DNA from: Oceanobacillus caeni
GTDB taxonomy: Bacteria; Bacillota; Bacilli; Bacillales; Amphibacillaceae
DNA length: 64,000 nucleotides
Assembly: GCF_019037185.1 (NCBI RefSeq)
Contig: NZ_JAHHXM010000008.1
Location: 1-64,000, forward strand
Reading direction: 5' to 3'
Positions 19,593-27,858 of the stretch are shown here, one piece after another. The translations under genes were made by a program, and so were the position numbers. Numbering within the stretch: the stretch's first letter is position 1; the number at the start of each line of letters is the position of its first letter. The notes beneath the pieces were generated by a model, which was not told the DNA's origin, did not search any database, and saw nothing but the letters and a program-made list of their open reading frames with translations.

Positions 19593-19808
19593 GTGAAAAA
19601 TAGATTAGAAGAAATACGAAAAAAACATGGAATTAAGCAAGAAGAACTAGCCAATGCATTAGAGGTAACGAGGCAAACCATTGGCTCCCTCGAAAATGGG
19701 AGATATAATCCATCCATCATTTTGGCATTTAAGATTGCAAGATATTTTGATATGAACATTGAAGATATTTTCATTTATGAGGAGGAGAATAATGAAAGGG
19801 AAAATTAG
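19593..19808 (+). CDS. small Xre/Cro-type HTH regulator
   Basis: 71 aa, essentially one helix-turn-helix domain: RKKHGIKQEELANAL, VTRQTIGSLENGRYNPS, ALxIARYF and IEDIF. This is the YvaO/YgzD-like short regulator type found with DUF2178 membrane proteins. It starts at GTG with AAGGAG upstream. The gene overlaps the next one by 17 bp. It very likely represses its own promoter through the paired operators just upstream. Confidence 0.85.
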   Translation: MKNRLEEIRKKHGIKQEELANALEVTRQTIGSLENGRYNPSIILAFKIARYFDMNIEDIFIYEEENNEREN

Positions 19809-20223
19809 GTTACTACGATCTTTAGAAGTGGTTGGAATCTTACTTCTACTATTAGGTTTTTCCCTAGGTTTCATTGGTGTTGAATTTCTAAAAGTAGCAT
19901 TTATTAGACCGGATCTAGTCCCCATTACGGTTGGATTTCTTGGAGTTTTATTATTTCTAGTTGCCAGTTCTGCAATTGGTTACGAAAAAAACAAGACAAG
20001 AGAACAACAAATTGAAGAAAAAGATGAACGAGTGATCCATATCTATGAAAATTCAAAATCGAAAGCATTTGATCTAATGACCACCATTATACCTTTAGGT
20101 CTTCTAACATTCGTTATGCTTGGTTATATGAATAAGGTATCCTTTTTCTTTCTTGCAGGGCTTTATCTTATTTGTATTTGTTACTACTATTATCATCTTC
20201 TATTAAATAAAAAGAAAATGTAA
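19792..20223 (+). CDS. DUF2178-like membrane protein
   Basis: 143 aa with four hydrophobic segments (about residues 10-30, 40-60, 92-110 and 115-135) and a charged middle KNKTREQQIEEKDERV. This EKDER-centred layout is usual for the small membrane proteins paired with Xre regulators. The ATG at 19792 has GAGGAGG just upstream, within the regulator gene; an earlier in-frame ATG has no RBS. Function unknown. Confidence 0.75.
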   Translation: MKGKIRLLRSLEVVGILLLLLGFSLGFIGVEFLKVAFIRPDLVPITVGFLGVLLFLVASSAIGYEKNKTREQQIEEKDERVIHIYENSKSKAFDLMTTIIPLGLLTFVMLGYMNKVSFFFLAGLYLICICYYYYHLLLNKKKM

Positions 20224-20235
20224 GGGGGTGTATCC

Positions 20236-20454
20236 ATGATCAATAGACTGCTTACTACTTTAAGTGTTGCATTGTATGCGTTTGTCGTAAGTTATCTGGT
20301 AGCATCTGTATTTGATAAATATGGAATAGAAACGAATACTATATTAAATTCGGTTTTCATTCTTTTAACCACTATTGTTATTATTATATTAACCGTTATA
20401 TTGATTGTAGCAATTAATCGATTTCTTGTTTCGAGGCAAGGAACGGATAATTAA
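20236..20454 (+). CDS. small membrane protein, 72 aa
   Basis: Two hydrophobic helices (about 5-25 and 36-62) joined by a short DKYGIETNT loop. It has a strong RBS GGGGGTG and follows the DUF2178-like gene by 12 bp, so it is the third gene of the Xre operon. No recognised family. Confidence 0.7.
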   Translation: MINRLLTTLSVALYAFVVSYLVASVFDKYGIETNTILNSVFILLTTIVIIILTVILIVAINRFLVSRQGTDN

Positions 20455-20499
20455 ACTTACCTGCCACCAATCCATTTCAACTACTTACACACATTAAAA

Positions 20500-20528
20500 A
20501 ACGTCCTGCTTTTCAATCGCAGGACGTT
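20500..20528 (-). terminator. terminator hairpin, U-run on the minus strand
   Basis: AACGTCCTGC pairs perfectly with GCAGGACGTT; on the minus strand it is followed by TTTTTTAA. It would stop transcripts from the B12 operon, while also forming a hairpin at the end of the Xre operon. Confidence 0.7.
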
Positions 20529-20612
20529 ACATCATTCATTGATTTCATTTTTTGTACTATATAATTTTTCGCGTGTTTGAATATTCCATGTTAAAACGTT
20601 TTATAGAATAAA

Positions 20613-20738
20613 AGGATGGTGTGCTGAACACACATTTCCTTACGGTAACTTCATCGCTCGAAACGAGAGTTGCTCTTATAGTTTGTGAGAAGAACTACCC
20701 TTGCTTTTGGTCGAGCATTCTCGGGTGGTCTTCTTTTT
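20613..20738 (+). ncRNA. candidate small structured RNA
   Basis: No reading frame of note. The stretch holds a GTGTG-ctgaa-CACAC hairpin (20619-20633), CTCG-aaa-CGAG (20657-20667) and a strong 3' hairpin (20689-20700 with 20723-20733; inner CGAG-catt-CTCG) followed by TTTTT, an intrinsic terminator. A -10 like TATAGA lies just upstream. It has a terminator but no gene, hence the small-RNA proposal. I cannot match it to a named family. Confidence 0.4.
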
Positions 20739-20799
20739 GGACTTTTTTTAGAAATATAAAGTACAATGTATAGCATACAGTATGTAGTTCTTTTCCACA

Positions 20800-21411
20800 T
20801 TACTCCTTATGAGAAATGTCCCCTTCAACTAACAGCTTTCTTTCTCCATCTTTTATTTCTATGATGGTAAGGCTCGTCCCTTCAATTTCTGGTGGTTCCC
20901 ATATTTTATCGATAGAATAGTTTTTACAAATCAACTGTAAAACTTTTATAACAACGCCATGTGTGATGATGAGGTGATTCCCAGTTTGATATTTTTCCTC
21001 TGTATCTTTCAAAAAATCTTTTACCCTTGTCACAACGTCTGTTAAATTTTCAGCCTCTTTTTCTTCACGATAATATTGATTAGGATGTTTTGCATAATTT
21101 TCAAACCTATCTGGGTCCATTTCCTTAATTTCCTCAAACGTTTTCCCTTGCCAACTTCCTAGATTTATTTCTTTCAACCGCTTATCCGTTTCAATCGCAA
21201 GCGTTTGGTTTCCTCTTATTATTCTAGCAGTGTGCATAGCCCTTTCACTTGGACTAGAAATAATGGAAGCAAAACAAGTAGATTTAAGTCTCTTACTCAA
21301 TAATTCTGCATGATGGATTCCATTAACTGTTAAAGGGGAATCTAAATGTCCTTGTAATCTCTTTTGTGCGTTCCATTCTGTTTCACCATGTCTTACAACA
21401 AATAACTTCAA
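20800..21411 (-). CDS. histidine phosphatase, CobC-like (second copy)
   Basis: 203 aa, with the phosphohistidine motif VVRHGETEWN at the start and the second catalytic HGVV near 150. It starts at TTG (21411) behind GGGAGGGAG, overlapping the cblS stop as TTGA. It is the last gene of the B12 operon. Expected role is removal of phosphate from alpha-ribazole-5'-phosphate or cobalamin-5'-phosphate. It is closer to canonical CobC/GpmB than the other copy at 23010. Confidence 0.82.
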   Translation of the reverse strand: MKLFVVRHGETEWNAQKRLQGHLDSPLTVNGIHHAELLSKRLKSTCFASIISSPSERAMHTARIIRGNQTLAIETDKRLKEINLGSWQGKTFEEIKEMDPDRFENYAKHPNQYYREEKEAENLTDVVTRVKDFLKDTEEKYQTGNHLIITHGVVIKVLQLICKNYSIDKIWEPPEIEGTSLTIIEIKDGERKLLVEGDISHKE

Positions 21412-22127
21412 ACTTCTCCCTCCCAAAGCCTATGGAAATTCTTATCTGCTACCTTTCGTAATTCGGATTCCTTCCCCTTAGAGTACTTCACTAAAATAGA
21501 TGTAGATGGCCCACCTGACTTTTCTAAATCTAGTTTAGTGCAATTTTTTACCATGCCATTATCTAAGGAAGGTACCATTCTTCTTAATTCATGCAATACT
21601 CCCTTTGAACCAACAGGCCAAACTTGGACATCTCTCATTCTGCAAATATCTTTCACTACAGAAAGGGGAACAACATCATCTTCTTGTGTTATAACTTCTT
21701 CACCAACTAATGGCAAACCGATTAAAGCAACACGATTGGAATCGGAAGTCTTCATGTTCATTTCACTCAAGATTTGCCTCTTACTAATAATGGTAACTCC
21801 AATTGCAGATTGACTTAAAGAAAAATTACTTTCCGTACTTCCCATTAGTGTAATATTTTCCATTCCAAGTTCAGCTAATCCTCTCTGAATTCCAGTGTTT
21901 AAATTACTCCATGCTTCGTCCCCACAAAAGTTTTGCAGGACGATGGAGACTGGTATTGCACCTGAGGATAAGGCTTCTACTATAGCGACGCGAAAAGAAT
22001 AGTAACTTACGATTTCGTATGGAACTTTTACAGCATCCGCTTCTTTTAATCCGATTGCACCACTATTGTCAGTCGTCATAACTAATTCTTCTTGTTCATT
22101 AAACGGAATAATTAGCGCATCTCTCAT
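21408..22127 (-). CDS. cblS: alpha-ribazole kinase CblS
   Basis: 239 aa of the AIR synthase/PurM-like fold. It starts MRDALIIPFNEQEELV, contains the metal/ATP-binding TTDNSGAIGLK segment and GSTESNFSLSQSAIGVT. This matches CblS, described in Listeria and Geobacillus as the ATP-dependent kinase that makes alpha-ribazole-5'-phosphate, replacing CobT. Its ATG overlaps the stop of the CblT gene (ATGA), as expected for this pair. Assignment rests on recall of the family plus context. Confidence 0.8.
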   Translation of the reverse strand: MRDALIIPFNEQEELVMTTDNSGAIGLKEADAVKVPYEIVSYYSFRVAIVEALSSGAIPVSIVLQNFCGDEAWSNLNTGIQRGLAELGMENITLMGSTESNFSLSQSAIGVTIISKRQILSEMNMKTSDSNRVALIGLPLVGEEVITQEDDVVPLSVVKDICRMRDVQVWPVGSKGVLHELRRMVPSLDNGMVKNCTKLDLEKSGGPSTSILVKYSKGKESELRKVADKNFHRLWEGEV

Positions 22128-22618
22128 CCCTTCGCTTCTCCTCTCTGATATGCCCCTTGAAAAACAGTAACTAAGCGTGGAATCATCAACCAGGCAATTA
22201 GGACATTCAATAAAGATCCGACAAATAAGGAAGGGACTAATGCGATGTAGAATGCTATATCAAGAATAAATATAAAAGGTAATGGAGCAATGAATGTATT
22301 ACCTAGAACGAATACGATATATGCCAATGTTCTTTTCCCATGTTGAAACAATTTGGCGAATATATAAATGAGCAAAGCCATGCTAATTGCCACGATAAAG
22401 TGAAGGGGACCAAGAGGCATTCCTCCAATAAGTGCGGATACCATATGACCAAAACCACCTACTATTGCCCCTGGTACCGCTCCAAAAAATGCTCCGGCAA
22501 GTATCGCGGGAAAGACATCTAATGCAATACTTCCGATAATAGCGGGGATTTTAATAGCCGCTCCGATAACAGATAGGGCAATAAATAAGGCAATTAAGCT
22601 CATTTTTCTTATATTCAT
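22124..22618 (-). CDS. cblT: CblT, ECF-type alpha-ribazole transporter
   Basis: 164 aa with five to six membrane helices and the ECF S-component pattern (ALDVFPAILAGAFFG, GAVPGAIVGGFGHMVSALIGG). Located directly before cblS, as in Listeria and Geobacillus where CblT imports alpha-ribazole. It is predicted to use the shared EcfAA'T module encoded elsewhere. The ATG at 22618 follows GGGAGTGAGGG. It overlaps its neighbour CblS. Confidence 0.82.
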   Translation of the reverse strand: MNIRKMSLIALFIALSVIGAAIKIPAIIGSIALDVFPAILAGAFFGAVPGAIVGGFGHMVSALIGGMPLGPLHFIVAISMALLIYIFAKLFQHGKRTLAYIVFVLGNTFIAPLPFIFILDIAFYIALVPSLFVGSLLNVLIAWLMIPRLVTVFQGAYQRGEAKG

Positions 22619-22623
22619 TTCCC

Positions 22624-23058
22624 TCACTCCCCCATTTTAATAGTTTGATTTATTCCATACCAAATAACATCCACCCGTTTACTTCTTCTCGCTAAATCTT
22701 GATAAAACCAACCTGTCAAATCACGCCAATCTCTTTCTTCCTTTTGCATTGGAACGATTCCCTTCATGATGTCTGCTCCAATTATAATCATGCTTCTATT
22801 GGCCTTAGCATTTTCCCATTCCAACCATTGATCAAGACAATTTCTTAAATGCGCTCGGGCTTCATCGATAGTCATTTTCTCCAAGCTTTCTTTTGTCCAA
22901 CGTTCCACTCCTTCAAACACAATACGTTGGCTAGAAGAATTTTCCAAAGTCTTTGGTAACTTGTCTCCATCATAGAAGGATATCCATTTAGCGCAAGCAT
23001 AATTATCTTTTACCCAAGCCTTTTTCCCGTTAAAGGCACCTCCTGTAACGAAATGCAT
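22624..23058 (-). CDS. short CobU-like nucleotide-binding protein
   Basis: 144 aa starting MHFVTGGAFNGKKAWV, a P-loop resembling that of CobU/CobP. The remaining sequence, with EGVERW and IIIGADIMKGIVP, follows the same order as CobU but lacks the RSGKS and guanylyl-histidine regions seen in the second, full-length CobU at 25268. It may be a divergent paralogue with a kinase-only or accessory role. Perfect AGGAGG RBS. Confidence 0.65.
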   Translation of the reverse strand: MHFVTGGAFNGKKAWVKDNYACAKWISFYDGDKLPKTLENSSSQRIVFEGVERWTKESLEKMTIDEARAHLRNCLDQWLEWENAKANRSMIIIGADIMKGIVPMQKEERDWRDLTGWFYQDLARRSKRVDVIWYGINQTIKMGE

Positions 23059-23636
23059 GGTTCTCCCCTCCTTAAATCTGTTTTACGAAACTTCAAAACA
23101 TATCCGGTCCCATGTTCTATTTTCCAATCCCAAAATTCCTTCTTTTCTTCACTATAACGAGTCAGTAAATATCGAATGACCCCACCATGTGTAACGATAA
23201 ATACATTTTTAGCATGATTTCTGAATATCATGTCCACAACTCGATTCCATCCTTTATCCACTCTATATGTAAACCATTGAAATGACTCCCCACCAGGAAT
23301 GACTTCCTTAAACGGTTGATTTATCCATCGCTGATAATTCATGTCATCCTTTAAATCCGCATATGTTTTCCCTTCAAAGATACCAAAATTCATTTCTCTT
23401 AATTCGGCTAATTTGATAGGCTTTATGTTTGGAAATAATAGATTCATGGTAGTTACACAACGATTAAGGTCACTGGAAATAAATAAATCATAGTCCTTTG
23501 CCTGAAGTCTAATGGAAGATAGTGCCAGTCTCGCTTCTTCTGTTAGCACGGAATCGGTCCAACCTACGTAAGCTTGTCGCTTATTTTCTTCCGTTAAACC
23601 ATGGCGAAATAATGTAATAGCCACAACGTCATCCAT
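23010..23636 (-). CDS. histidine phosphatase, CobC-like (first copy)
   Basis: 208 aa. The active-site start is [12 protein letters not shown] (N in place of the frequent W/R pattern), the phosphatase signature DLNRCVTT follows, and the second histidine is in VTHGGVIRYLL. It overlaps the cobS end by 43 bp and the next gene by 49 bp, so it is part of the tightly packed operon. Predicted alpha-ribazole phosphatase. Confidence 0.8.
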   Translation of the reverse strand: MDDVVAITLFRHGLTEENKRQAYVGWTDSVLTEEARLALSSIRLQAKDYDLFISSDLNRCVTTMNLLFPNIKPIKLAELREMNFGIFEGKTYADLKDDMNYQRWINQPFKEVIPGGESFQWFTYRVDKGWNRVVDMIFRNHAKNVFIVTHGGVIRYLLTRYSEEKKEFWDWKIEHGTGYVLKFRKTDLRRGEPCISLQEVPLTGKRLG

Positions 23637-24388
23637 AATATATTTTCAGTCCCTTCTCCTGAAGCACCAAGAATATCACCTGTAATTCCCCCAAAATGTT
23701 TTACTGTCTTTTGGCGAATAAAGAAATAACATCCCACCGTAACTAGGACAAATAAAAGTACCGGGAGAATAAACGTAAGATCAATCATACATATAAGTGC
23801 AAATAAGACAATGATATAAATGGGATATATATATAATGTATTTTTCTTTGCCGCATTTTTAAAAAAAGAAGCCAAACCTTCCTTCTTCGCTGCTGGAATA
23901 AGCAGTAACACCAATCCCATCACTATTTTACTTAGAAAAGGAATAAGAATGATGAGAAGGAATGTGTATAGCTTTGCAAATTGGATCACTTCATAAATAA
24001 ATAAAAGTCGACTGCTTAGTAAAACTAGTAGAGACATGACTCCAAATGCACCAGTCCTTGGATCTTTCATTATCTCTAGTCTTTTTTCTTTATCTTGATA
24101 AGAGAAATAGGCATCACTCATGTCCATCCAACCATCTAAATGAATACCACCAGTGATGAGGATGGTAGCAAGCCAAATAATAAAGGCAATTGCTAATGTT
24201 GAAAAAGGAGTCCATTCCAAAAGAAAATATAATAGAGCACTATAAAGGATTCCTTGAAATAACCCTAGCAATGGGAAGGACTGAATACTTTTTTCAATAT
24301 AATCCTTCTCCATCGGTAATGATTTCTTTATTGGTAGAGCTGTTAAAAATTGAATCGTTATAAGAAAACCTGTAATAAATTTCCTCAT
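23594..24388 (-). CDS. cobS: adenosylcobinamide-GDP ribazoletransferase
   Basis: 264 aa polytopic membrane protein with [16 protein letters not shown] and [10 protein letters not shown], the metal-binding and conserved motifs of CobS. It joins AdoCbi-GDP to alpha-ribazole(-phosphate), the last assembly step of the cobamide. The ATG at 24388 overlaps the cbiP stop as ATGA; a longer frame lacks an RBS. Confidence 0.9.
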   Translation of the reverse strand: MRKFITGFLITIQFLTALPIKKSLPMEKDYIEKSIQSFPLLGLFQGILYSALLYFLLEWTPFSTLAIAFIIWLATILITGGIHLDGWMDMSDAYFSYQDKEKRLEIMKDPRTGAFGVMSLLVLLSSRLLFIYEVIQFAKLYTFLLIILIPFLSKIVMGLVLLLIPAAKKEGLASFFKNAAKKNTLYIYPIYIIVLFALICMIDLTFILPVLLFVLVTVGCYFFIRQKTVKHFGGITGDILGASGEGTENILWMTLWLLHYFAMV

Positions 24389-25227
24389 TCCCCGTTCCAT
24401 CCGTTCAAAATGTCTTTTACTTTTTCCCAATTAAGATGTCTTTTTACTTCGAATGCTAGAGAATCATATTGTTCTTCCTTAACCCGCACCGCTTGGTCCA
24501 GCCTTTGTGAAGCTAATGAATCTTCTTTAGGAATGCCATGATCCATCATGTATGGAAGGACACCAAGAACGGGAACCCCAGTCTTCTCTTCTAACCATTG
24601 TACACCATCTTCAAAAAGTGAAATGTCCCCGCGAAATTTATTAATCATAATCCCTTGTATACGTTTCCTTTCCATAGGGGAAAGTAGCTCTAATGTTCCT
24701 ACAATATTAGCAAAGACTCCACCACGTTCAATGTCTGCTATTAAAAGTACGGGGACATCAGCTAATTCCGCAATCTTCATATTAACTAATTCTCGATCAT
24801 TCAAGTTTATTTCCACCGGACTTCCTGCACCTTCAATTACGACAACATCAAATTCCCCTTGTAAATGGCTTAAAGAGGTTCGAACCGCTTCTAATCCCCT
24901 ATCATAAAATTGATTTCGGTAATCCTTTCCGGAAAGTGTTTCTACTGTTTCTCCAAGTAATATGATTTCTGATTGTGTATCAGAGTTAGGTTTTAATAAT
25001 ATTGGATTCATCCAAATGGAAGCCTCTGTCCTTGCAGCCTCTGCTTGAACACCTTGAGCAAGTCCTATTTCCTTTCCACCCGGAAGTATATAGGAATAAT
25101 TAGACATGTTTTGAGATTTAAATGGTGCAACCTTCAAACCCTCTTGTGCAAATAAACGGCAGAGAGCAGTAGTAATGAGGCTTTTTCCAACATCCGAAGC
25201 GGTTCCTTGTATCATGATTCCTTTCAT
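24385..25227 (-). CDS. cbiP: CbiP-like cobyric acid synthase lacking the glutaminase domain
   Basis: 280 aa instead of about 500. Residues 1-230 are the ATP-dependent synthetase part: [10 protein letters not shown]-loop, [12 protein letters not shown], [23 protein letters not shown] and [13 protein letters not shown]. At about 238 the frame passes from EDSLA straight to a tail [15 protein letters not shown] that resembles the extreme C-terminus of full CbiP, so the class I glutaminase with its Cys-His-Glu triad is missing. RBS AGGAG is 8 nt before the ATG. The longer upstream frame comes from repeat A4. In a salvage operon the amidation step is dispensable. Confidence 0.85.
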   Translation of the reverse strand: MKGIMIQGTASDVGKSLITTALCRLFAQEGLKVAPFKSQNMSNYSYILPGGKEIGLAQGVQAEAARTEASIWMNPILLKPNSDTQSEIILLGETVETLSGKDYRNQFYDRGLEAVRTSLSHLQGEFDVVVIEGAGSPVEINLNDRELVNMKIAELADVPVLLIADIERGGVFANIVGTLELLSPMERKRIQGIMINKFRGDISLFEDGVQWLEEKTGVPVLGVLPYMMDHGIPKEDSLASQRLDQAVRVKEEQYDSLAFEVKRHLNWEKVKDILNGWNGE

Positions 25228-25244
25228 ACCTTTTTCTCCTTTCA

Positions 25245-25290
25245 ATGGTTGTTTAAAAAGTCCGTTATTATCCTCCCTTTTGAACATGCA
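25245..25290. repeat. dispersed repeat family A, interior-deleted copy A4
   Basis: Contains TTGTTTAAAAAGTCCG joined almost directly to CCTCCCTTTTGAACATGC, the two outer ends of copies A2 and A3 with the whole interior missing. It spans the cobU stop codon and the short gap before cbiP. Confidence 0.7.
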
Positions 25291-25858
25291 TTTTCATTAG
25301 TAAAGGTACTCCTGCTTCTACTAAATAAGCACTTTCTGCGTAACGAACTATTTTTTGATGTAATTTCCCGAGTAGTTCACTATAGGTCACCAATAATTCA
25401 TTGGGAAGGATAGGCTCATTTAATACTTCATTACTAACAAGGACCACTTGATTGCTATAATCTGCTATTTCCTTTATCCCTTGCCAAATTCTTTGGAAAA
25501 CCTCTTTTTTCTCCAAACGCTGCTCCACCCAATCAGCTTCATGAGCAAATAATTCATTCGATAACATCGTCGTCAAACAATCTAACAAAATGACATCTTT
25601 CTTATTAAATTCTGTAGCTAGGGTGGAAATATTTGTTTCCTTTTCCCACGTTTTCCATGAATGACCACTTTTATTTCTATCTTCCTGATGTCGTTTAATT
25701 CTTAGTCTCATTTCAGAATCTGTTGCTCTACCGGTAGCGATATAATGTAAGGAACCGCCTATTTCCTCTGCCTTTTGAATGGCTATTCTTTCTGCAAAAC
25801 TGCTTTTGCCACTTCGAACGCCACCGGTAATAAACGTTATGGAAGTTGTTGTTTCCAT
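25268..25858 (-). CDS. cobU: adenosylcobinamide kinase / guanylyltransferase CobU
   Basis: 196 aa with the CobU P-loop [14 protein letters not shown], the guanylyl-accepting histidine region [18 protein letters not shown] and VLVSNEV. It phosphorylates AdoCbi and attaches GMP. Its last codons, VQKGG then stop, lie inside repeat A4. RBS GGAGG is 10 nt before the ATG, in the end of cobD. Confidence 0.9.
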   Translation of the reverse strand: METTTSITFITGGVRSGKSSFAERIAIQKAEEIGGSLHYIATGRATDSEMRLRIKRHQEDRNKSGHSWKTWEKETNISTLATEFNKKDVILLDCLTTMLSNELFAHEADWVEQRLEKKEVFQRIWQGIKEIADYSNQVVLVSNEVLNEPILPNELLVTYSELLGKLHQKIVRYAESAYLVEAGVPLLMKMHVQKGG

Positions 25859-26916
25859 TCTTTTAGCGCCTCCATAAGTTGATTATTTTCCTCTATACTT
25901 TTAATCGCAAATCTTAGCCATTTTCCCTCTATTCCAGGAAAATTGCATGTATGTCTAGGTACAATCCCCTTTTTTAAAAGGTAAGCAAATAATTCCCCCA
26001 TATAATCCTTCTTCGGTTCTTTCAATAAATAAAAGTTAACCTTAGAAGGTGAATATACAAAGCTTTCCTTGTCAAAAAACGCAAATAGTCTTGTTCGCTC
26101 TTTCTTTATATACTGAACCGTTCTATGTACAAATGATTCGTCTTGTAAACATAATTCCCCTGCTGTCATCGCTAATGCATTAACATTCCAGTGGGATTGG
26201 TAAACCGATATTTCCTCCACAACCGATGGATGAGCCATCATATATCCTAATCTCAGGCCCGGAATGGCAAACATTTTTGTCATGGAGCGAAGAATGACTA
26301 AATTTTTATAATCATTAATCAGAGCCGCAATTGGAGTATATTCCTCCACAAAATCGTAAAATGCCTCATCGACTATAAGTAACGCATTCGCCTTCTTGCA
26401 TTCTTCTAATAATTGGACAATGGTGTCATAAGAATAAAAAACACCAGTTGGGTTCGTCGGATTACATAAGAATACAGCATCTATTGCCTCTAGCTTTTCC
26501 TTTATTTCATGGATATGTAATTCCCAATGAGGCTCTTTTAAGTAGTGGTAATAAATTCGACAATCATTGGCCTGACAAGCCTTTTCATATTCAGAAAATC
26601 CTGGCTCGGTAATAAGAACGTTTTTTTCCAATAACAATCTACCCACTAGAGAAATCAATTCAGCTCCGCCATTTCCTATTAAAACGGAGTCCATATTTAT
26701 CTCATTTTTTTCCGAAATCATCGTCTTCAATGAAAGAGAGTAAGGATCTGGGTAATCATTAATCTTTTGAAAAAAACTCATCCAATTTTGCTCCAAATGC
26801 TTAGGTGGACCTAACGGATTAATATTTGCGCTTAAATCCATGATTTGATCCGGTTTTTCTATTCCCATTTCTTGATATACATATTGGGGATTAGAACCAT
26901 GTTGCGGTAAGTTCAA
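25837..26916 (-). CDS. cobD: L-threonine-O-3-phosphate decarboxylase CobD
   Basis: 359 aa PLP enzyme of the histidinol-phosphate aminotransferase fold. It shows MDLSANINPLGPP, NGGAELISL, CNPTNPTGVF and the PLP-lysine RSMTKMFAIPGLRLGY. It supplies (R)-1-aminopropanol-2-phosphate for CbiB. The start is taken at TTG 26916 behind GGAGGGGG, overlapping cbiB by 26 bp; a longer frame exists. A threonine kinase is not seen in the operon. Confidence 0.88.
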   Translation of the reverse strand: MNLPQHGSNPQYVYQEMGIEKPDQIMDLSANINPLGPPKHLEQNWMSFFQKINDYPDPYSLSLKTMISEKNEINMDSVLIGNGGAELISLVGRLLLEKNVLITEPGFSEYEKACQANDCRIYYHYLKEPHWELHIHEIKEKLEAIDAVFLCNPTNPTGVFYSYDTIVQLLEECKKANALLIVDEAFYDFVEEYTPIAALINDYKNLVILRSMTKMFAIPGLRLGYMMAHPSVVEEISVYQSHWNVNALAMTAGELCLQDESFVHRTVQYIKKERTRLFAFFDKESFVYSPSKVNFYLLKEPKKDYMGELFAYLLKKGIVPRHTCNFPGIEGKWLRFAIKSIEENNQLMEALKEWKQQLP

Positions 26917-27856
26917 TGACGCCCCCTCCAATCCATAAAACAACTAAAAAAACAATAGTCGTTCGAGTTAAGATTTTATTGGTTTCTATAATATGATCTT
27001 TATGCAAAGGGATAATCGGCTCTCCCATTTTCGCTCTATTAGAAATGACACCCTTATAATAATTGATGCCGCCAAGTTGCACACCCAATAACGCAGCTAC
27101 CGAGGCCTCAAGCCATCCACTATTTGGACTTGGGTGTTTTCTTGAATCACGAAATAGTATTTCCCATGCTTTTGTTACTTTCATATGTGCTGGTTGGTGA
27201 GCAATCAATATAAGAAAACCGGTCAACCGACTTGGTATCCAATTTACCACATCATCTAGTTTTGCTGACGCCCAACCGAACTCCCCGTATTTTTCATTTT
27301 TATAACCTACCATAGAATCACATGTATTGATAGCACGGTAAACTAGAGCGAGTGGTGCACCGCCAATTAATGCCCAGAACAATGGTGCAGTCACCCCATC
27401 ACTTATGTTTTCTGCTACCGTCTCCACGGTACCTCTAACCATTTCTTCTTCTCCCAAAGTTTCCGTGTCTCTACCAACAATGTACGATAATTTTAATCTT
27501 GCTTCCTTAAAATTGCCCATTTTAAGAGGTACATAGACTTCTAAAGCCGCATCTTTCAACCCCTTTCGAGCAATTGTTGTGGAAATAAGAATACTTTCTA
27601 ACAAAATACCGGCAATAACGTGAATATGATAGAAGCCCCAAACTAGTAGAAACGTTATAAAGAAAGTCACTGTTATCATCATGAATACCATGATGATTCC
27701 TTTTAATTTTCGTGACTTCCCCCGGTTCCATTTCTTCTCCATTCTAGAAATTCCACTTCCCATCCATTTCACAGGATGTGGCCATGAGGGTGGATCACCT
27801 ATAATGGAATCGATAAGAATTGCTAATGTTATGGCTATCAAATGATACACAATCAT
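26891..27856 (-). CDS. cbiB: adenosylcobinamide-phosphate synthase CbiB
   Basis: 321 aa with about five membrane helices and the conserved IDSIIGDPPSWPHPVKWMG start, RDTETLGEEEMVRGTVETVAEN, SDGVTAPLFW and HPSPNSGWLEASVA. It attaches aminopropanol phosphate to cobyrate. The ATG at 27856 follows AGGAAATAGGA, and the BtuD-CbiZ stop is 3 nt upstream. Confidence 0.92.
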   Translation of the reverse strand: MIVYHLIAITLAILIDSIIGDPPSWPHPVKWMGSGISRMEKKWNRGKSRKLKGIIMVFMMITVTFFITFLLVWGFYHIHVIAGILLESILISTTIARKGLKDAALEVYVPLKMGNFKEARLKLSYIVGRDTETLGEEEMVRGTVETVAENISDGVTAPLFWALIGGAPLALVYRAINTCDSMVGYKNEKYGEFGWASAKLDDVVNWIPSRLTGFLILIAHQPAHMKVTKAWEILFRDSRKHPSPNSGWLEASVAALLGVQLGGINYYKGVISNRAKMGEPIIPLHKDHIIETNKILTRTTIVFLVVLWIGGGVIELTATWF

Positions 27857-27858
27857 TC

